NCBI RefSeq assembly: GCF_008017415.1
Contig: NZ_VRSV01000001.1
Location: 310,001 to 374,000 of the forward strand
Reading direction: 5' to 3'
Source: Microbacterium hatanonis
Lineage (GTDB): Bacteria > Actinomycetota > Actinomycetes > Actinomycetales > Microbacteriaceae
DNA: 64,000 nt
Positions 26,807 through 35,094 of this stretch are shown here, in pieces. Each line of letters starts with the position of its first letter. Positions within the stretch are counted from its first letter, which is position 1. The notes beneath the pieces are model-generated. The model saw only the letters and a list, made by a program, of their open reading frames with translations. It was not told the origin of the DNA and ran no database searches. The position numbers were made by a program, and so were the translations under genes.

Positions 26807-28257
26807 CCATCGCCGCCGAACAGACCCTCACCACCCTCCACCCGCCGCACGCCGACGCGGGCGACGTCGACGTCTCGCACACGCTCGACGAGCGGGGCGA
26901 GACGACACACCGACAGACGATCCTGCCCGCGCGAGGCGCCACCCCGATCGGCCCGCGTCGCCAGATCCGCGGTACCGCAGCCGACGACACCTTCAACGTC
27001 GTCGGCGCGCTCGTGGCGTCGCTCGCCGTCGCCACACTGCTGTTCGGGTGGATCACGCCGATGACCGGCGCCGTCGGCTGGGCGGTGGTGGCCTACCTCG
27101 GATTCGTGCTGATCTACGCCCTGCTCATCGCGTTGCGCGCCGACAGGCTCGAGGTGGCGGATCGTGTCATGACCGCGCTCCTGTACAGCGCGGGGTCGAT
27201 CCTGCTGGCCGCCCTGGTGTTCGTCGTCGTCTTCACGATCTGGCGCGGTGCGCCCGCGCTCTTCGGGGGGCAGTGGCTCATCCGATTCAACTTCTTCGTC
27301 GAGACGATGGAGTTCACCGGGCCGCTCGACCCTCTCTCCATGGGTGGCATCTCCCAGGCGATCGTGGGGACGCTCATCCAGATCGGTATCGCCCTGGCCA
27401 TCGCCGTACCCCTCGGCATCGCCACGGCCGTCTTCATGAACGAGATCGGCGGCCGCTTCGCGCGCTTCGTCCGCACCGTCTCCGACGCGATGACGGCGCT
27501 CCCCTCGATCGTGGCGGGTCTGTTCATCTACTCCGCCGTGATCACGCTGCTCACCAAGGAGCGATCGGGGTTCGCGGCGGCGCTGGCGATCACCGTCATG
27601 ATGCTCCCCATCATCATCAGGGCATCCGACGTCGTGCTCCGCCTCGTCCCCGGCAACCTCCGCGAGGCGTCGTATGCGCTCGGTGCGTCGCGGTGGCGGA
27701 CGGTCTGGACGGTCGTCCTCCCCACCTCGCGATCGGGACTCGCCACCGCCGTGATCCTCGGCACCGCGCGCGGCGTAGGCGAGACGTCGCCGGTGCTCCT
27801 GACATCGGGTGTCACCGCGGTGATGAACACGAACCCGTTCTCCGGGCCGATGATCTCCCTGCCGCTGCAGGTGTTCGACTTCGTCAAGTCCCCCGAGCCG
27901 AACATGATCGCCCGCGGCTTCGGAGCCGCCGCGACGCTGATCTTCCTCGTGCTTCTGCTGTTCGTCATCGCCCGCCTCATCGGGGGGAAGGGCCCGGGCC
28001 AGCTCAACGCCCGGCAGCGGCGGGCGCGCGCCGCGGGCTCCGTCGCCGATCTGCACCGCATCACCCGGCAGAACGAGATCCGATCGGCCGTCGCCACCGC
28101 GGTGGTCGCCCCCGTGGGCATCGACGCACCCGTTCCCGCCGACCGACCCGTCGTCGCCACCGGCGAGGACGACACCTCGGAGCCGTTGCAGACAGCATCC
28201 GACATCACCGAGGTCATCGACCCGGCCAGCCTCGACTCACCGAAGGACCTCTCGTGA
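26803..28257 (+). CDS. pstA: Phosphate ABC transporter permease PstA, extended
   Basis: 484 residues, far longer than the usual ~290. The core (about 120-390) has the PstA signatures DAMTALPSIVAGLFIYSAVI, SYALGASRWRTVWTVVLPTSRSG and ARGVGETSPVLLTSG. Extra parts are an N-terminal His/Thr-rich cytoplasmic region followed by three additional membrane segments, and an acidic C-terminal tail of about 80 residues (EDDTSEPLQTASDITEVIDP). ATG 26803 overlaps the pstC stop; the end overlaps pstS. The tails could contact the kinase or PstB, but that is speculation. Confidence 0.93.
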   Translation: MTIAAEQTLTTLHPPHADAGDVDVSHTLDERGETTHRQTILPARGATPIGPRRQIRGTAADDTFNVVGALVASLAVATLLFGWITPMTGAVGWAVVAYLGFVLIYALLIALRADRLEVADRVMTALLYSAGSILLAALVFVVVFTIWRGAPALFGGQWLIRFNFFVETMEFTGPLDPLSMGGISQAIVGTLIQIGIALAIAVPLGIATAVFMNEIGGRFARFVRTVSDAMTALPSIVAGLFIYSAVITLLTKERSGFAAALAITVMMLPIIIRASDVVLRLVPGNLREASYALGASRWRTVWTVVLPTSRSGLATAVILGTARGVGETSPVLLTSGVTAVMNTNPFSGPMISLPLQVFDFVKSPEPNMIARGFGAAATLIFLVLLLFVIARLIGGKGPGQLNARQRRARAAGSVADLHRITRQNEIRSAVATAVVAPVGIDAPVPADRPVVATGEDDTSEPLQTASDITEVIDPASLDSPKDLS

Positions 28258-29861
28258 TCCGCCGACCCTCCCGCCGTCTGGCCACGGCTGTCATCTTCCT
28301 GCTCGCCGCCGCCGGGCTCGCGACCGGCGCCGGATCCCCGGCCGTCGCGGCCGACTCGTATGCCCGCATCTCGGGGACGGGGTCGACGTGGTCGCAGAAC
28401 GCCCTGGACCAATGGCGTACGAACGTCGCGACGAACTACGGCATGACGGTGAACTACTCGGGCGTCGGCTCGTCGGCCGGTCGCCGTGACTTCATCAGCG
28501 GCACGGTCGACTTCGCCATCAGCGAGATCCCCTTCCAGTCCAATCCGGAGGACGGGTCGCAGCCCGAGACGCCGACCACGAGCTACGCGTACATGCCGAT
28601 CGTGGCGGGCGGCACGTCGTTCATGTACAACCTCAAGATCGGCGGCAAGCGGGTGACGAACCTGCGTCTGTCGGGTGCGACGATCACGCGGATCTTCGCC
28701 GGGCAGATCACGAACTGGAACGACGCGGCGATCAAGGCCGACAACCCGGGGCTGGCGATGCCCGACAAGGCCATCGTCCCCGTCGTCCGCTCCGACGGAT
28801 CCGGCTCGTCGGCCCAGTTCAGCCTCTGGATGTCGAAGCAGCACGGTGACATCTGGAAGAACGGACTCCGCTCGCAGTTCCCCGTCCCCGCCAACGGCAA
28901 GGCGCAGAACGGCTCCCTCGGTGTTGCCGGGTACGTCAGCCAGGACTACGGCGAGGGCGCCATCACCTACGTCGAGTACTCGTACGCGCTCAAGTCCGGC
29001 TTCCCCGTGGCGAAGGTGCTGAACTCCGCCGGGTACTACATCGAGCCCACCGCGTCGTCGGTCGCCGTGGCCATGATGAAAGCGCGCATCAACACCGACC
29101 TGACGCAGATCCTCGACGACGTCTACAACAACCCCGACCCCCGGACGTACCCGCTGTCGAGCTACTCCTACATGATCGTGCCGACGCAGGTCGCGGGTAT
29201 CTTCACCACCGACAAGGGGCGCACGCTCGGCGCCTTCGCCGAGTACGTGCTGTGCGAGGGCCAGCAACAGGCCGAGCAGCTGGGGTACTCGCCGCTGCCC
29301 ATGAACCTCGTCAAAGCGGGGTCCGAGCAGATCAAGCGGATCCCCGGCGCCAACACCGCGGGTATCGACACGAACAAGTGCAACAACCCCACGTTCAAGC
29401 CCGGCGAGGACGAATCGAACAACCAGCTCGCCCTCACGGCGAAGCAGCCGGCGGCCTGTGACAAGCAGGGTCCGGACCAGTGCACCACCGGTACCGCGGG
29501 TGCGACGGGGGAGACCCCTGTCAGCGGCTCCGGTTCCGGGGGCTCCTCGGCCGGTGCCGCCGGCTCGGCAGCGGCGGCAGGAACGGCAGGGGCTGCTGCG
29601 GGTGACCCCGCCGCCGCGACCGATGCCGCAGCGGCGGCGGCATCCGCCGATGCCCCGCTCTACGACTCGAACGGGAACCTCATCTCCGGTGCCTCCGGTG
29701 GGGGTGTGGCCGCGGCCTCGTCACCGTTCACCCTCGCCGAGGGGGGCTGGGGGGCTCCCCAGTTCCTGATGCTCGCCGCCGCCATTCTTCTGTTGGGTGC
29801 GATCGTCACTCCTCCTCTCACGTCACGGCGACTCCGGCGGGGCTCCTCGACGCGGCCCTGA
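28254..29861 (+). CDS. pstS: Phosphate-binding protein PstS with C-terminal membrane anchor
   Basis: 535 residues from GTG 28254 (GTGA overlap with pstA). A Sec signal peptide without lipobox Cys (ends SPAVAADS) leads into the PstS fold with phosphate-contact motifs GTGSTWSQNAL, GVGSSAGRRDFISG and RSDGSGSSAQFSLW. After about residue 400 a Gly/Ala-rich low-complexity linker and one membrane segment (PQFLMLAAAILLLGAIVTPP) with Arg-rich end replace the usual lipid anchor. Thus the binding protein is tethered through its C-terminus. Position directly behind pstC-pstA supports the function. Confidence 0.92.
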   Translation: MIRRPSRRLATAVIFLLAAAGLATGAGSPAVAADSYARISGTGSTWSQNALDQWRTNVATNYGMTVNYSGVGSSAGRRDFISGTVDFAISEIPFQSNPEDGSQPETPTTSYAYMPIVAGGTSFMYNLKIGGKRVTNLRLSGATITRIFAGQITNWNDAAIKADNPGLAMPDKAIVPVVRSDGSGSSAQFSLWMSKQHGDIWKNGLRSQFPVPANGKAQNGSLGVAGYVSQDYGEGAITYVEYSYALKSGFPVAKVLNSAGYYIEPTASSVAVAMMKARINTDLTQILDDVYNNPDPRTYPLSSYSYMIVPTQVAGIFTTDKGRTLGAFAEYVLCEGQQQAEQLGYSPLPMNLVKAGSEQIKRIPGANTAGIDTNKCNNPTFKPGEDESNNQLALTAKQPAACDKQGPDQCTTGTAGATGETPVSGSGSGGSSAGAAGSAAAAGTAGAAAGDPAAATDAAAAAASADAPLYDSNGNLISGASGGGVAAASSPFTLAEGGWGAPQFLMLAAAILLLGAIVTPPLTSRRLRRGSSTRP

Positions 29862-29871
29862 GTGCGCGCGC

Positions 29872-29903
29872 GACCGTCCGAGCGCTACGACGCTCGGGCG
29901 GTC
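29872..29903 (+). terminator. Hairpin after pstS
   Basis: Arms GACCGTCCGAGCG / CGCTCGGGCGGTC (one G-U pair) with loop CTACGA begin 10 bp after the pstS stop. There is no U-tract, so it may slow decay or attenuate rather than terminate fully; either role would separate the kinase-pstS block from the next one. Confidence 0.5.
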
Positions 29904-29997
29904 TCCGGCGTGCCGGCGGGGTGCGTGGACAGAGTCTCGCGCGTGATCCCGGCCCCTCCCGATACGCCATGAGAACGCGATTCCTCGTTGATGAAGC

Positions 29998-30028
29998 GTT
30001 CATCTCGATTTCACGACCCGCCCATAAT
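29998..30028 (+). promoter_or_regulatory. PHO-box-like direct repeat and -10 for the second pst block
   Basis: Two adjacent 11-nt units, GTTCATCTCGA and TTTCACGACCC, match the GTTCAyy pattern of Streptomyces-type PhoP boxes. CATAAT (30023-30028) follows as a -10, about 50 bp before the GTG at 30079. A GATGAA-GCG-TTCATC inverted repeat (29990-30004) overlaps the left half. This suggests activation in phosphate limitation. Together with the site at 35035 it is the best regulatory signal in the locus. Confidence 0.5.
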
Positions 30029-30078
30029 TTCGACCGTGTCGACAGGTCCCGACTGTCGCCCAGATCTGGAGAAGTACT

Positions 30079-32682
30079 GTGCCGACGGCTGCCACCACGC
30101 CCCGGTCGATGCGAGGTTTCCTGTCCGGCATGACCGGCGTGCTCGTCACCGGCCTCGTCTTCGCGACGCTGACCTTCAGCGGTGTGGCGACCGCTCAGCC
30201 CGCGGCCGCGGCCGATGACGACTCGCAAGCGGTGACGATCTCCGCGGCGAGCTACGACAAGGACGCGAAGAACGCTCCGTTCCCCGATCTGAAGCTCACG
30301 GTGTCGCAGACCACGGGGCTCGTCTCGCAGGGGATCCAGATCCGGTGGACCGGCGGCAAGGAATCCACGAGGCCGTCGGGTCAGACCGGTGGCGAGAACT
30401 TCCTCCAGTTCGCGCAGTGCTGGGGCGATGACCCCACCGACCCCTCCAAGCCGGACCGCACGACGTGTCAGTACGGCGCGTTCCTCTCGGCCGGCGCGAT
30501 GCGCGACGGCAACCGCGCGAGCGCCCCGTCCGACGAAGACGACGAGTCGGCCGCGCAGGGGCCGGTGATCGCGGCGGAGGATCTGCCGTACAGCACCCCC
30601 GACAACGGTCAGCTCGATCCCGCGTACACCTCGATCCCCTTCCGGTCAGCGACCACGTCGTCGTCCGGCGTTCACGACATGGTGCAGAACGTCGTCGACA
30701 ACAAGCGGGTACCGGGCGTCGACGTCAACACGAACCAGTTCTTCACGAAGTACACGTCGAACGAGATCCCCTGGGCCGGCTCCGGCGCCAACGGCGAGGG
30801 AAGCACCAAGTTCGAGGTGCAGACGGCCGCGCAGGCGCAGGGTCTCGGATGCGGGTCGCGGGTGACGTCGGCCAGCGGCGTGGTCACCGGGTCGTCGTGC
30901 TGGCTCGTCGCGATCCCCCGCGGCACGAAGGACACCGGCGAGGAGTCGATCAATCAGTCCGGTCTGTTCTGGGACAGCTGGAAGCACCACGTGGCCGTCA
31001 AGCTCGACTTCCGTCCGATCGGGATCAACTGCGCGATCGGTGCGAAGGAACGCCAACTGGTCGGCAGCGAACTCCTCGCGACGGCGGTGGCCTCCTGGCA
31101 GCCCAGCCTGTGCGGCGCCGAGGGCGGCGACGTGTTCAACATGATCAAGAGCAACGAGAGCGACGCCGTCGCCCAGGCGAACGCGGCGACGGACACGTCG
31201 CCCCTGGCACTGACGTCGCTGCCGTACTCCGGCGAGTCGCAGGACGACCTCGTCTACGCGCCCGTGGGCTTGTCCGCCGTGACCGTCGCCTTCGCGATCG
31301 ATCGGTTCCCGAACCCGAACGACGGCGTCCCCGACGCGGTGAAAGAGCGCAGCGGGCTCCCGTTCGAGAGCATGAACCTGACGCCGCGGCTCATCGCGAA
31401 GCTCTTGACGTCGTCCTACCTCGACTCCCTCCCGACGGATGCGAAGAAGGACCACATCGCGGGCAACCCTCGCAACATCGTGTTCGATCCCGACTTCCTC
31501 GCGATCAACGACAAGGAGTGGGGGTACCAGGTCAACGCCGGTGTCGCGATCTCCGACATGCTCGTGCCCCAGGGGCGTTCCGACGTCGCCACCCAGCTGT
31601 GGCGCTACGTCCTCGCCGACGAGGACGCGCGGGCGTTCCTTGCGGGCACGCCCGACCCGTGGGGCGCGAAGGTCAACCCGTACAGCTCGACCGACGCCAA
31701 GGTCAATCCCGTCGGCGCGGGTCTGAGCCTGCCGCGCGACAACTTCCCCAAGGCCGACCCGACCCAGGTGGACGCGCAGCCGAACGGCGGCGCCGCGGAG
31801 ATCAACCTCATCACGTGGAGACCCTTCACGAACGACCTCGACGTCTCGGCCTACCTGACCCTGCGCGGCGACGGTCAGGTGCTGGGCCCGTGGAATCTCG
31901 ACGCCCGCCCGCCGCGGTACGACCGGGTCGCGCGCGACCTCCAGGGCTTCCAGTCCGTCGTCGCGCTCACCGACAGCTCGGCGGCCGCGAAGTACCAGGT
32001 CGTCACGGCGGCGCTGCGCAACCCCGCCGGGCAGTTCGTCACCGCCGATGCGGAGTCGATGACCGCCGCGGCCGGGGCCATGACCGCGTCCGCCGAGCAG
32101 CCGCAGGTGATGGGCCTGGATGCATCGTCCGAGCTCGCCAAGACGACCGCCGGGGCCTACCCCCTCACCATGCCCGTGTACGCGGCGGCGAGCCCGTTCC
32201 TGACCGACGCTGCGACCCGCGCGAGCTACGCCTCGTTCATCCGCTTCGCCGCCACGACGGGACAGGAGCCCGGCGTGCAGGTCGGCCAGCTCCCCGCCGG
32301 TTACGCGCCCATCCCCGCGAAGTGGGCTTCGCAGGCCGTGGCTGCGGCGAACGTGCTCCAGCAGGGCCTGACGCGCACGGTTCCCACGACGGGCGACGAC
32401 GGGCCGTCGACGGCAGGTTCGATCGCGAACGGGACGCCCAACGGCCCGGTGTCGGCGGTCGCCCCTGCCGCCGTCGCTCCTCCCGCGGCCGCGGCCCCCG
32501 CTGCCGGCGGCACGGGAAACCCGACCGCCTCCGGTGCGGTCGCCGGCGCGCTCGCGGGAGCCGAGACCTCGGCCGACCCAGACAGCGGTGCGCTCGCCGC
32601 GACTCTTCCTCTCAGCATGCTCGCCGGCCTCATGAGCGCGGCAGCCGTGCTGATCATCCCCAGACTTCCGCGTCGTCCGTGA
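30079..32682 (+). CDS. Large PstS-like secreted, membrane-anchored protein
   Basis: 867 residues, GTG 30079 with GGAG 7-9 nt upstream. It has an N-terminal signal segment (GVLVTGLVFATLTFSGVATAQPA), about 780 extracytoplasmic residues, an Ala/Pro-rich linker and a C-terminal membrane anchor (SMLAGLMSAAAVLIIP). Its last third resembles the end of PstS (AYPLTMPVYAAAS, GQEPGVQVGQLPAGYAPIP), and EINLITWRPFTNDLD looks like part of a two-lobed binding fold. Four paired-looking Cys lie in the first half (CWGDD, TCQYG, CGSR, SCWL). About twice the PstS length, so perhaps a scaffold or co-receptor with a second domain. Function inferred only from context. Confidence 0.7.
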   Translation: MPTAATTPRSMRGFLSGMTGVLVTGLVFATLTFSGVATAQPAAAADDDSQAVTISAASYDKDAKNAPFPDLKLTVSQTTGLVSQGIQIRWTGGKESTRPSGQTGGENFLQFAQCWGDDPTDPSKPDRTTCQYGAFLSAGAMRDGNRASAPSDEDDESAAQGPVIAAEDLPYSTPDNGQLDPAYTSIPFRSATTSSSGVHDMVQNVVDNKRVPGVDVNTNQFFTKYTSNEIPWAGSGANGEGSTKFEVQTAAQAQGLGCGSRVTSASGVVTGSSCWLVAIPRGTKDTGEESINQSGLFWDSWKHHVAVKLDFRPIGINCAIGAKERQLVGSELLATAVASWQPSLCGAEGGDVFNMIKSNESDAVAQANAATDTSPLALTSLPYSGESQDDLVYAPVGLSAVTVAFAIDRFPNPNDGVPDAVKERSGLPFESMNLTPRLIAKLLTSSYLDSLPTDAKKDHIAGNPRNIVFDPDFLAINDKEWGYQVNAGVAISDMLVPQGRSDVATQLWRYVLADEDARAFLAGTPDPWGAKVNPYSSTDAKVNPVGAGLSLPRDNFPKADPTQVDAQPNGGAAEINLITWRPFTNDLDVSAYLTLRGDGQVLGPWNLDARPPRYDRVARDLQGFQSVVALTDSSAAAKYQVVTAALRNPAGQFVTADAESMTAAAGAMTASAEQPQVMGLDASSELAKTTAGAYPLTMPVYAAASPFLTDAATRASYASFIRFAATTGQEPGVQVGQLPAGYAPIPAKWASQAVAAANVLQQGLTRTVPTTGDDGPSTAGSIANGTPNGPVSAVAPAAVAPPAAAAPAAGGTGNPTASGAVAGALAGAETSADPDSGALAATLPLSMLAGLMSAAAVLIIPRLPRRP

Positions 32683-32752
32683 CGCGGGCCCTTGCTTGCA
32701 CACTCATCGCGTTACCCGAATGCACCATCCACCATCACCAGATAGGTACTCA

Positions 32753-33877
32753 GTGAAGCTCAAGAAGATCGCCGCGCTCGGCGCGGCTGTCGGCCTGCTC
32801 CTCTCGGGCGTCGGCCTCGCCTCGACCGCTTCGGCCGAGCCGGTGTCCAACAGCTACTCCGCTGTCGGCTCCGACACCCTCCAGGACGCGATGAACGCCC
32901 TGACCAACGGCACCAGCGCGTCGGGCACCTACGTGCGCGTCCTCGCCGCCGGCCAGTCCATCGGAAACTTCGACGCCTTCGGTGCGCCGGCCATCCAGAC
33001 CAAGTCGGGCGGACCGTTCTTCGCCCGCCCGAACGGTTCGGGCGCCGGTCGTGACGCCCTGCGTCGCTCGATCGACGGGGCGAACTGGTCGGTCTCCGGC
33101 AACACCACCCCGGCCAAGCCCATCACGGGCCAGGTCGACATCGCGCGCAGCTCGAGCGGCCCCGCCAGCGGCACCTCCAGCGCCGACGGCCGTCTGCTCT
33201 ACGTCCCGTTCGGCCGTGACGCCGTCGCGTACGCCTACAAGGGCGGCACCGCCGCGTGGGCGAACCTCACCGCGGCTCAGCTCAAGTCGATCTACGAGGG
33301 CACCACGACGACGATCGACGGCGTCACGGTGAAGCCGCGTCTGCCCCAGACCAGCTCCGGCACGCGCTCGTTCTTCCTCGGCGCCATCGGCGTGACCACG
33401 CCCTCGGGTGTCGCGGATGCGGCGAACACGACCGTTCCCGAGAACGACGCCGCGGTTCTCGGCGAGGGCGAGATCATCCCGTTCTCGGCCGCCAGCTGGA
33501 TCGCCCAGGCGAACAATGTCGCCGGTGTCAACACGGTCGCCGCCTCCACCGGCGTGCAGCTCGGCTCGCCCATCAGCGGCCAGGCTCCGTTCACCGGAAC
33601 CGCCCCGGCCCTCGTGCCGAACTCGGGCTACTACTCCAACACGACCTTCGGTCGTGACACCTACCTGATCGTCGAGCGCGCCCGCGTGCAGTCGTCGTTC
33701 ACCTACAACGGCGCTCCGGCGTTCGACCCGGTCCTCGCGGGCCTTGTCGATTCCTCGAAGACCGCCAGCCTCACCAACTTCGGCAACGCGCCGACGACGC
33801 CCGGTGCCGTGAAGCGCAAGTTCGGCTTCCTCGCGCCCAACTCCACCACCGCCATCACTGCGTACGCGCAGGGCTGA
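32753..33877 (+). CDS. Secreted PstS-like substrate-binding protein
   Basis: 374 residues, GTG 32753 with AGG in a proper position. A clear signal peptide (KIAALGAAVGLLLSGVGLASTASA) is followed by a PstS-like fold: YSAVGSDTLQDAMNAL, RPNGSGAGRDALRRSID, DIARSSSGPASG and YVPFGRDAVAYAYKGG mirror the phosphate-contact loops. No lipobox and no C-terminal anchor are visible, so it may be released or held by partners such as the WxL-like protein encoded 27 bp downstream. Belongs to the PHO-box-led second block. Ligand could be phosphate or a phosphorylated compound. Confidence 0.8.
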   Translation: MKLKKIAALGAAVGLLLSGVGLASTASAEPVSNSYSAVGSDTLQDAMNALTNGTSASGTYVRVLAAGQSIGNFDAFGAPAIQTKSGGPFFARPNGSGAGRDALRRSIDGANWSVSGNTTPAKPITGQVDIARSSSGPASGTSSADGRLLYVPFGRDAVAYAYKGGTAAWANLTAAQLKSIYEGTTTTIDGVTVKPRLPQTSSGTRSFFLGAIGVTTPSGVADAANTTVPENDAAVLGEGEIIPFSAASWIAQANNVAGVNTVAASTGVQLGSPISGQAPFTGTAPALVPNSGYYSNTTFGRDTYLIVERARVQSSFTYNGAPAFDPVLAGLVDSSKTASLTNFGNAPTTPGAVKRKFGFLAPNSTTAITAYAQG

Positions 33878-33904
33878 TCAGTTACGGGATAAGGAACCAG
33901 ACTG

Positions 33905-34969
33905 ATGTTCTCGCTCACCAAGAAGAAGATCGCCGTCGCCGGCGTTCTCGCTCTCGCCCTCGTCGGCGGGTCGGTCACCGCTGCCGCCGCCGCCATCACC
34001 CCGTCCGGCTCCTCGGAGACCATGTGGCTCTGGGACGGGACGGATGGTGCGGAGAAGCTCCTCGCTCCGACCACCCGCGTCATGGCGTGGGATGAGCCCG
34101 TCTACGCTCACCCCAACGACACCGACTACGCCACCTACAGCACCTACTTCAGGGGACCCTCGAACGCTCAGGCGGTGTCGATCTTCCTCTCCAACCGCGG
34201 CGAGGAGATGACCTCGAGCAGCTGGATCTCCAAGGGGACCAACGCGTTCTCCGACCCGGCCGCGAAGACGGTCCTCGCCCCCCAGGTCACGCTGATCAAC
34301 ACCGCGGGTGTGAACCTCGCGGCGGCGAAGGCGAACGGTGGCAACTTCTCGCTGGGCATCGCGTACACCGACATCAACGGTGTCGCGGTGCGCGCGGTCT
34401 CGTTCGTCCACATCACCATCCGCCCGGGCGGCGACTGGACGTACGAAGCGACCACCGACCAGACCACCACGAACCCGCCCGCGGGCTCGTCGTCCGGCTC
34501 CGTCGACCTCGAGGCGACCACGGTCGCCGCGCAGGACGGCGCGCTCTCGCTGACGGTCCCCGCCGGCGCCAAGGCCGTCTTCAGCGCCGCGACCCTCGTC
34601 GGCGGGAAGTCGACCTCGACGGCGACGCTCCCCGAGGTCACCGTCACCGACGACCGCATCGTGTCGAAGAAGGGCTGGACCGTCACGCAGTCCGTCGCCG
34701 ACTTCGTCAACGGCACGAACGTCATCGGCGCGAAGAACCTCGGCGTCGCGCCGAAGGTCATCGCCGCCGGGACGACCTCGACCGGGGTCGCCGCAGCATC
34801 CGCTCAGGTCGCGGGTTCGGCGATCTACTCGTCGCCGTTCGCCGACGCGCCGGCCGGTTCCGGAGTGGGCGTCACCAAGCTCGGCGCCGACCTCACGCTG
34901 GTCGCGCCGGTGGATGCTCCGGCCGGGACGTACACCTCGAAGATGACGCTCACGCTCGTCTCGAAGTAA
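33905..34969 (+). CDS. Secreted protein with WxL-like C-terminal domain
   Basis: 354 residues, ATG 33905 behind AAGGAA. A signal peptide (about 1-30) precedes an Ig-like region with an aromatic-rich start (MWLWDG), a Thr-rich linker (TTDQTTTNPP) and a C-terminal ~110-residue domain that follows the WxL pattern: VTVTDDRIVSKKGWTVTQSV (Trp258) near its start, GAKNLGV in the middle and APAGTYTSKMTLTLVSK at the very end. In Firmicutes WxL domains bind peptidoglycan non-covalently and partner with DUF916 proteins; a DUF916 gene follows 125 bp downstream. Here the motifs are WTV and LTL rather than two WxL, so the match is degenerate. Confidence 0.65.
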   Translation: MFSLTKKKIAVAGVLALALVGGSVTAAAAAITPSGSSETMWLWDGTDGAEKLLAPTTRVMAWDEPVYAHPNDTDYATYSTYFRGPSNAQAVSIFLSNRGEEMTSSSWISKGTNAFSDPAAKTVLAPQVTLINTAGVNLAAAKANGGNFSLGIAYTDINGVAVRAVSFVHITIRPGGDWTYEATTDQTTTNPPAGSSSGSVDLEATTVAAQDGALSLTVPAGAKAVFSAATLVGGKSTSTATLPEVTVTDDRIVSKKGWTVTQSVADFVNGTNVIGAKNLGVAPKVIAAGTTSTGVAAASAQVAGSAIYSSPFADAPAGSGVGVTKLGADLTLVAPVDAPAGTYTSKMTLTLVSK

Positions 34970-34980
34970 CCCGATCACGA

Positions 34981-35009
34981 CGGGGGGCGGCGTCCGACGC
35001 CGCCCCCCG
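34981..35009 (+). terminator. Strong terminator hairpin
   Basis: Perfect 13-bp arms CGGGGGGCGGCGT / ACGCCGCCCCCCG with loop CCG start 11 bp after the WxL-like stop; TTCGTGATTCT follows. It should end the second pst block and isolates the PHO-box promoter of the third. Confidence 0.8.
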
Positions 35010-35034
35010 TTCGTGATTCTCCTGTAAGTCGGTC

Positions 35035-35056
35035 GTTCAACCGCCGTTCACACCTC
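35035..35056 (+). promoter_or_regulatory. PHO-box-like direct repeat before the DUF916 block
   Basis: Adjacent 11-nt units GTTCAACCGCC and GTTCACACCTC share GTTCA and the CC spacing of Streptomyces PhoP boxes. It lies 39 bp upstream of the GTG at 35095 and directly behind the terminator, which is the expected place for an activator site. No clear -10 is visible after it. Confidence 0.6.
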
Positions 35057-35094
35057 AGACGTGTCGCGGCAAGCAGTTTCTGGGGAGATGTATC

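Noticed and set aside
34981..35009. G/C-rich hairpin considered as a REP element.
   Set aside because: It is a single copy as far as I can see and placed as an ordinary terminator directly after a stop codon.
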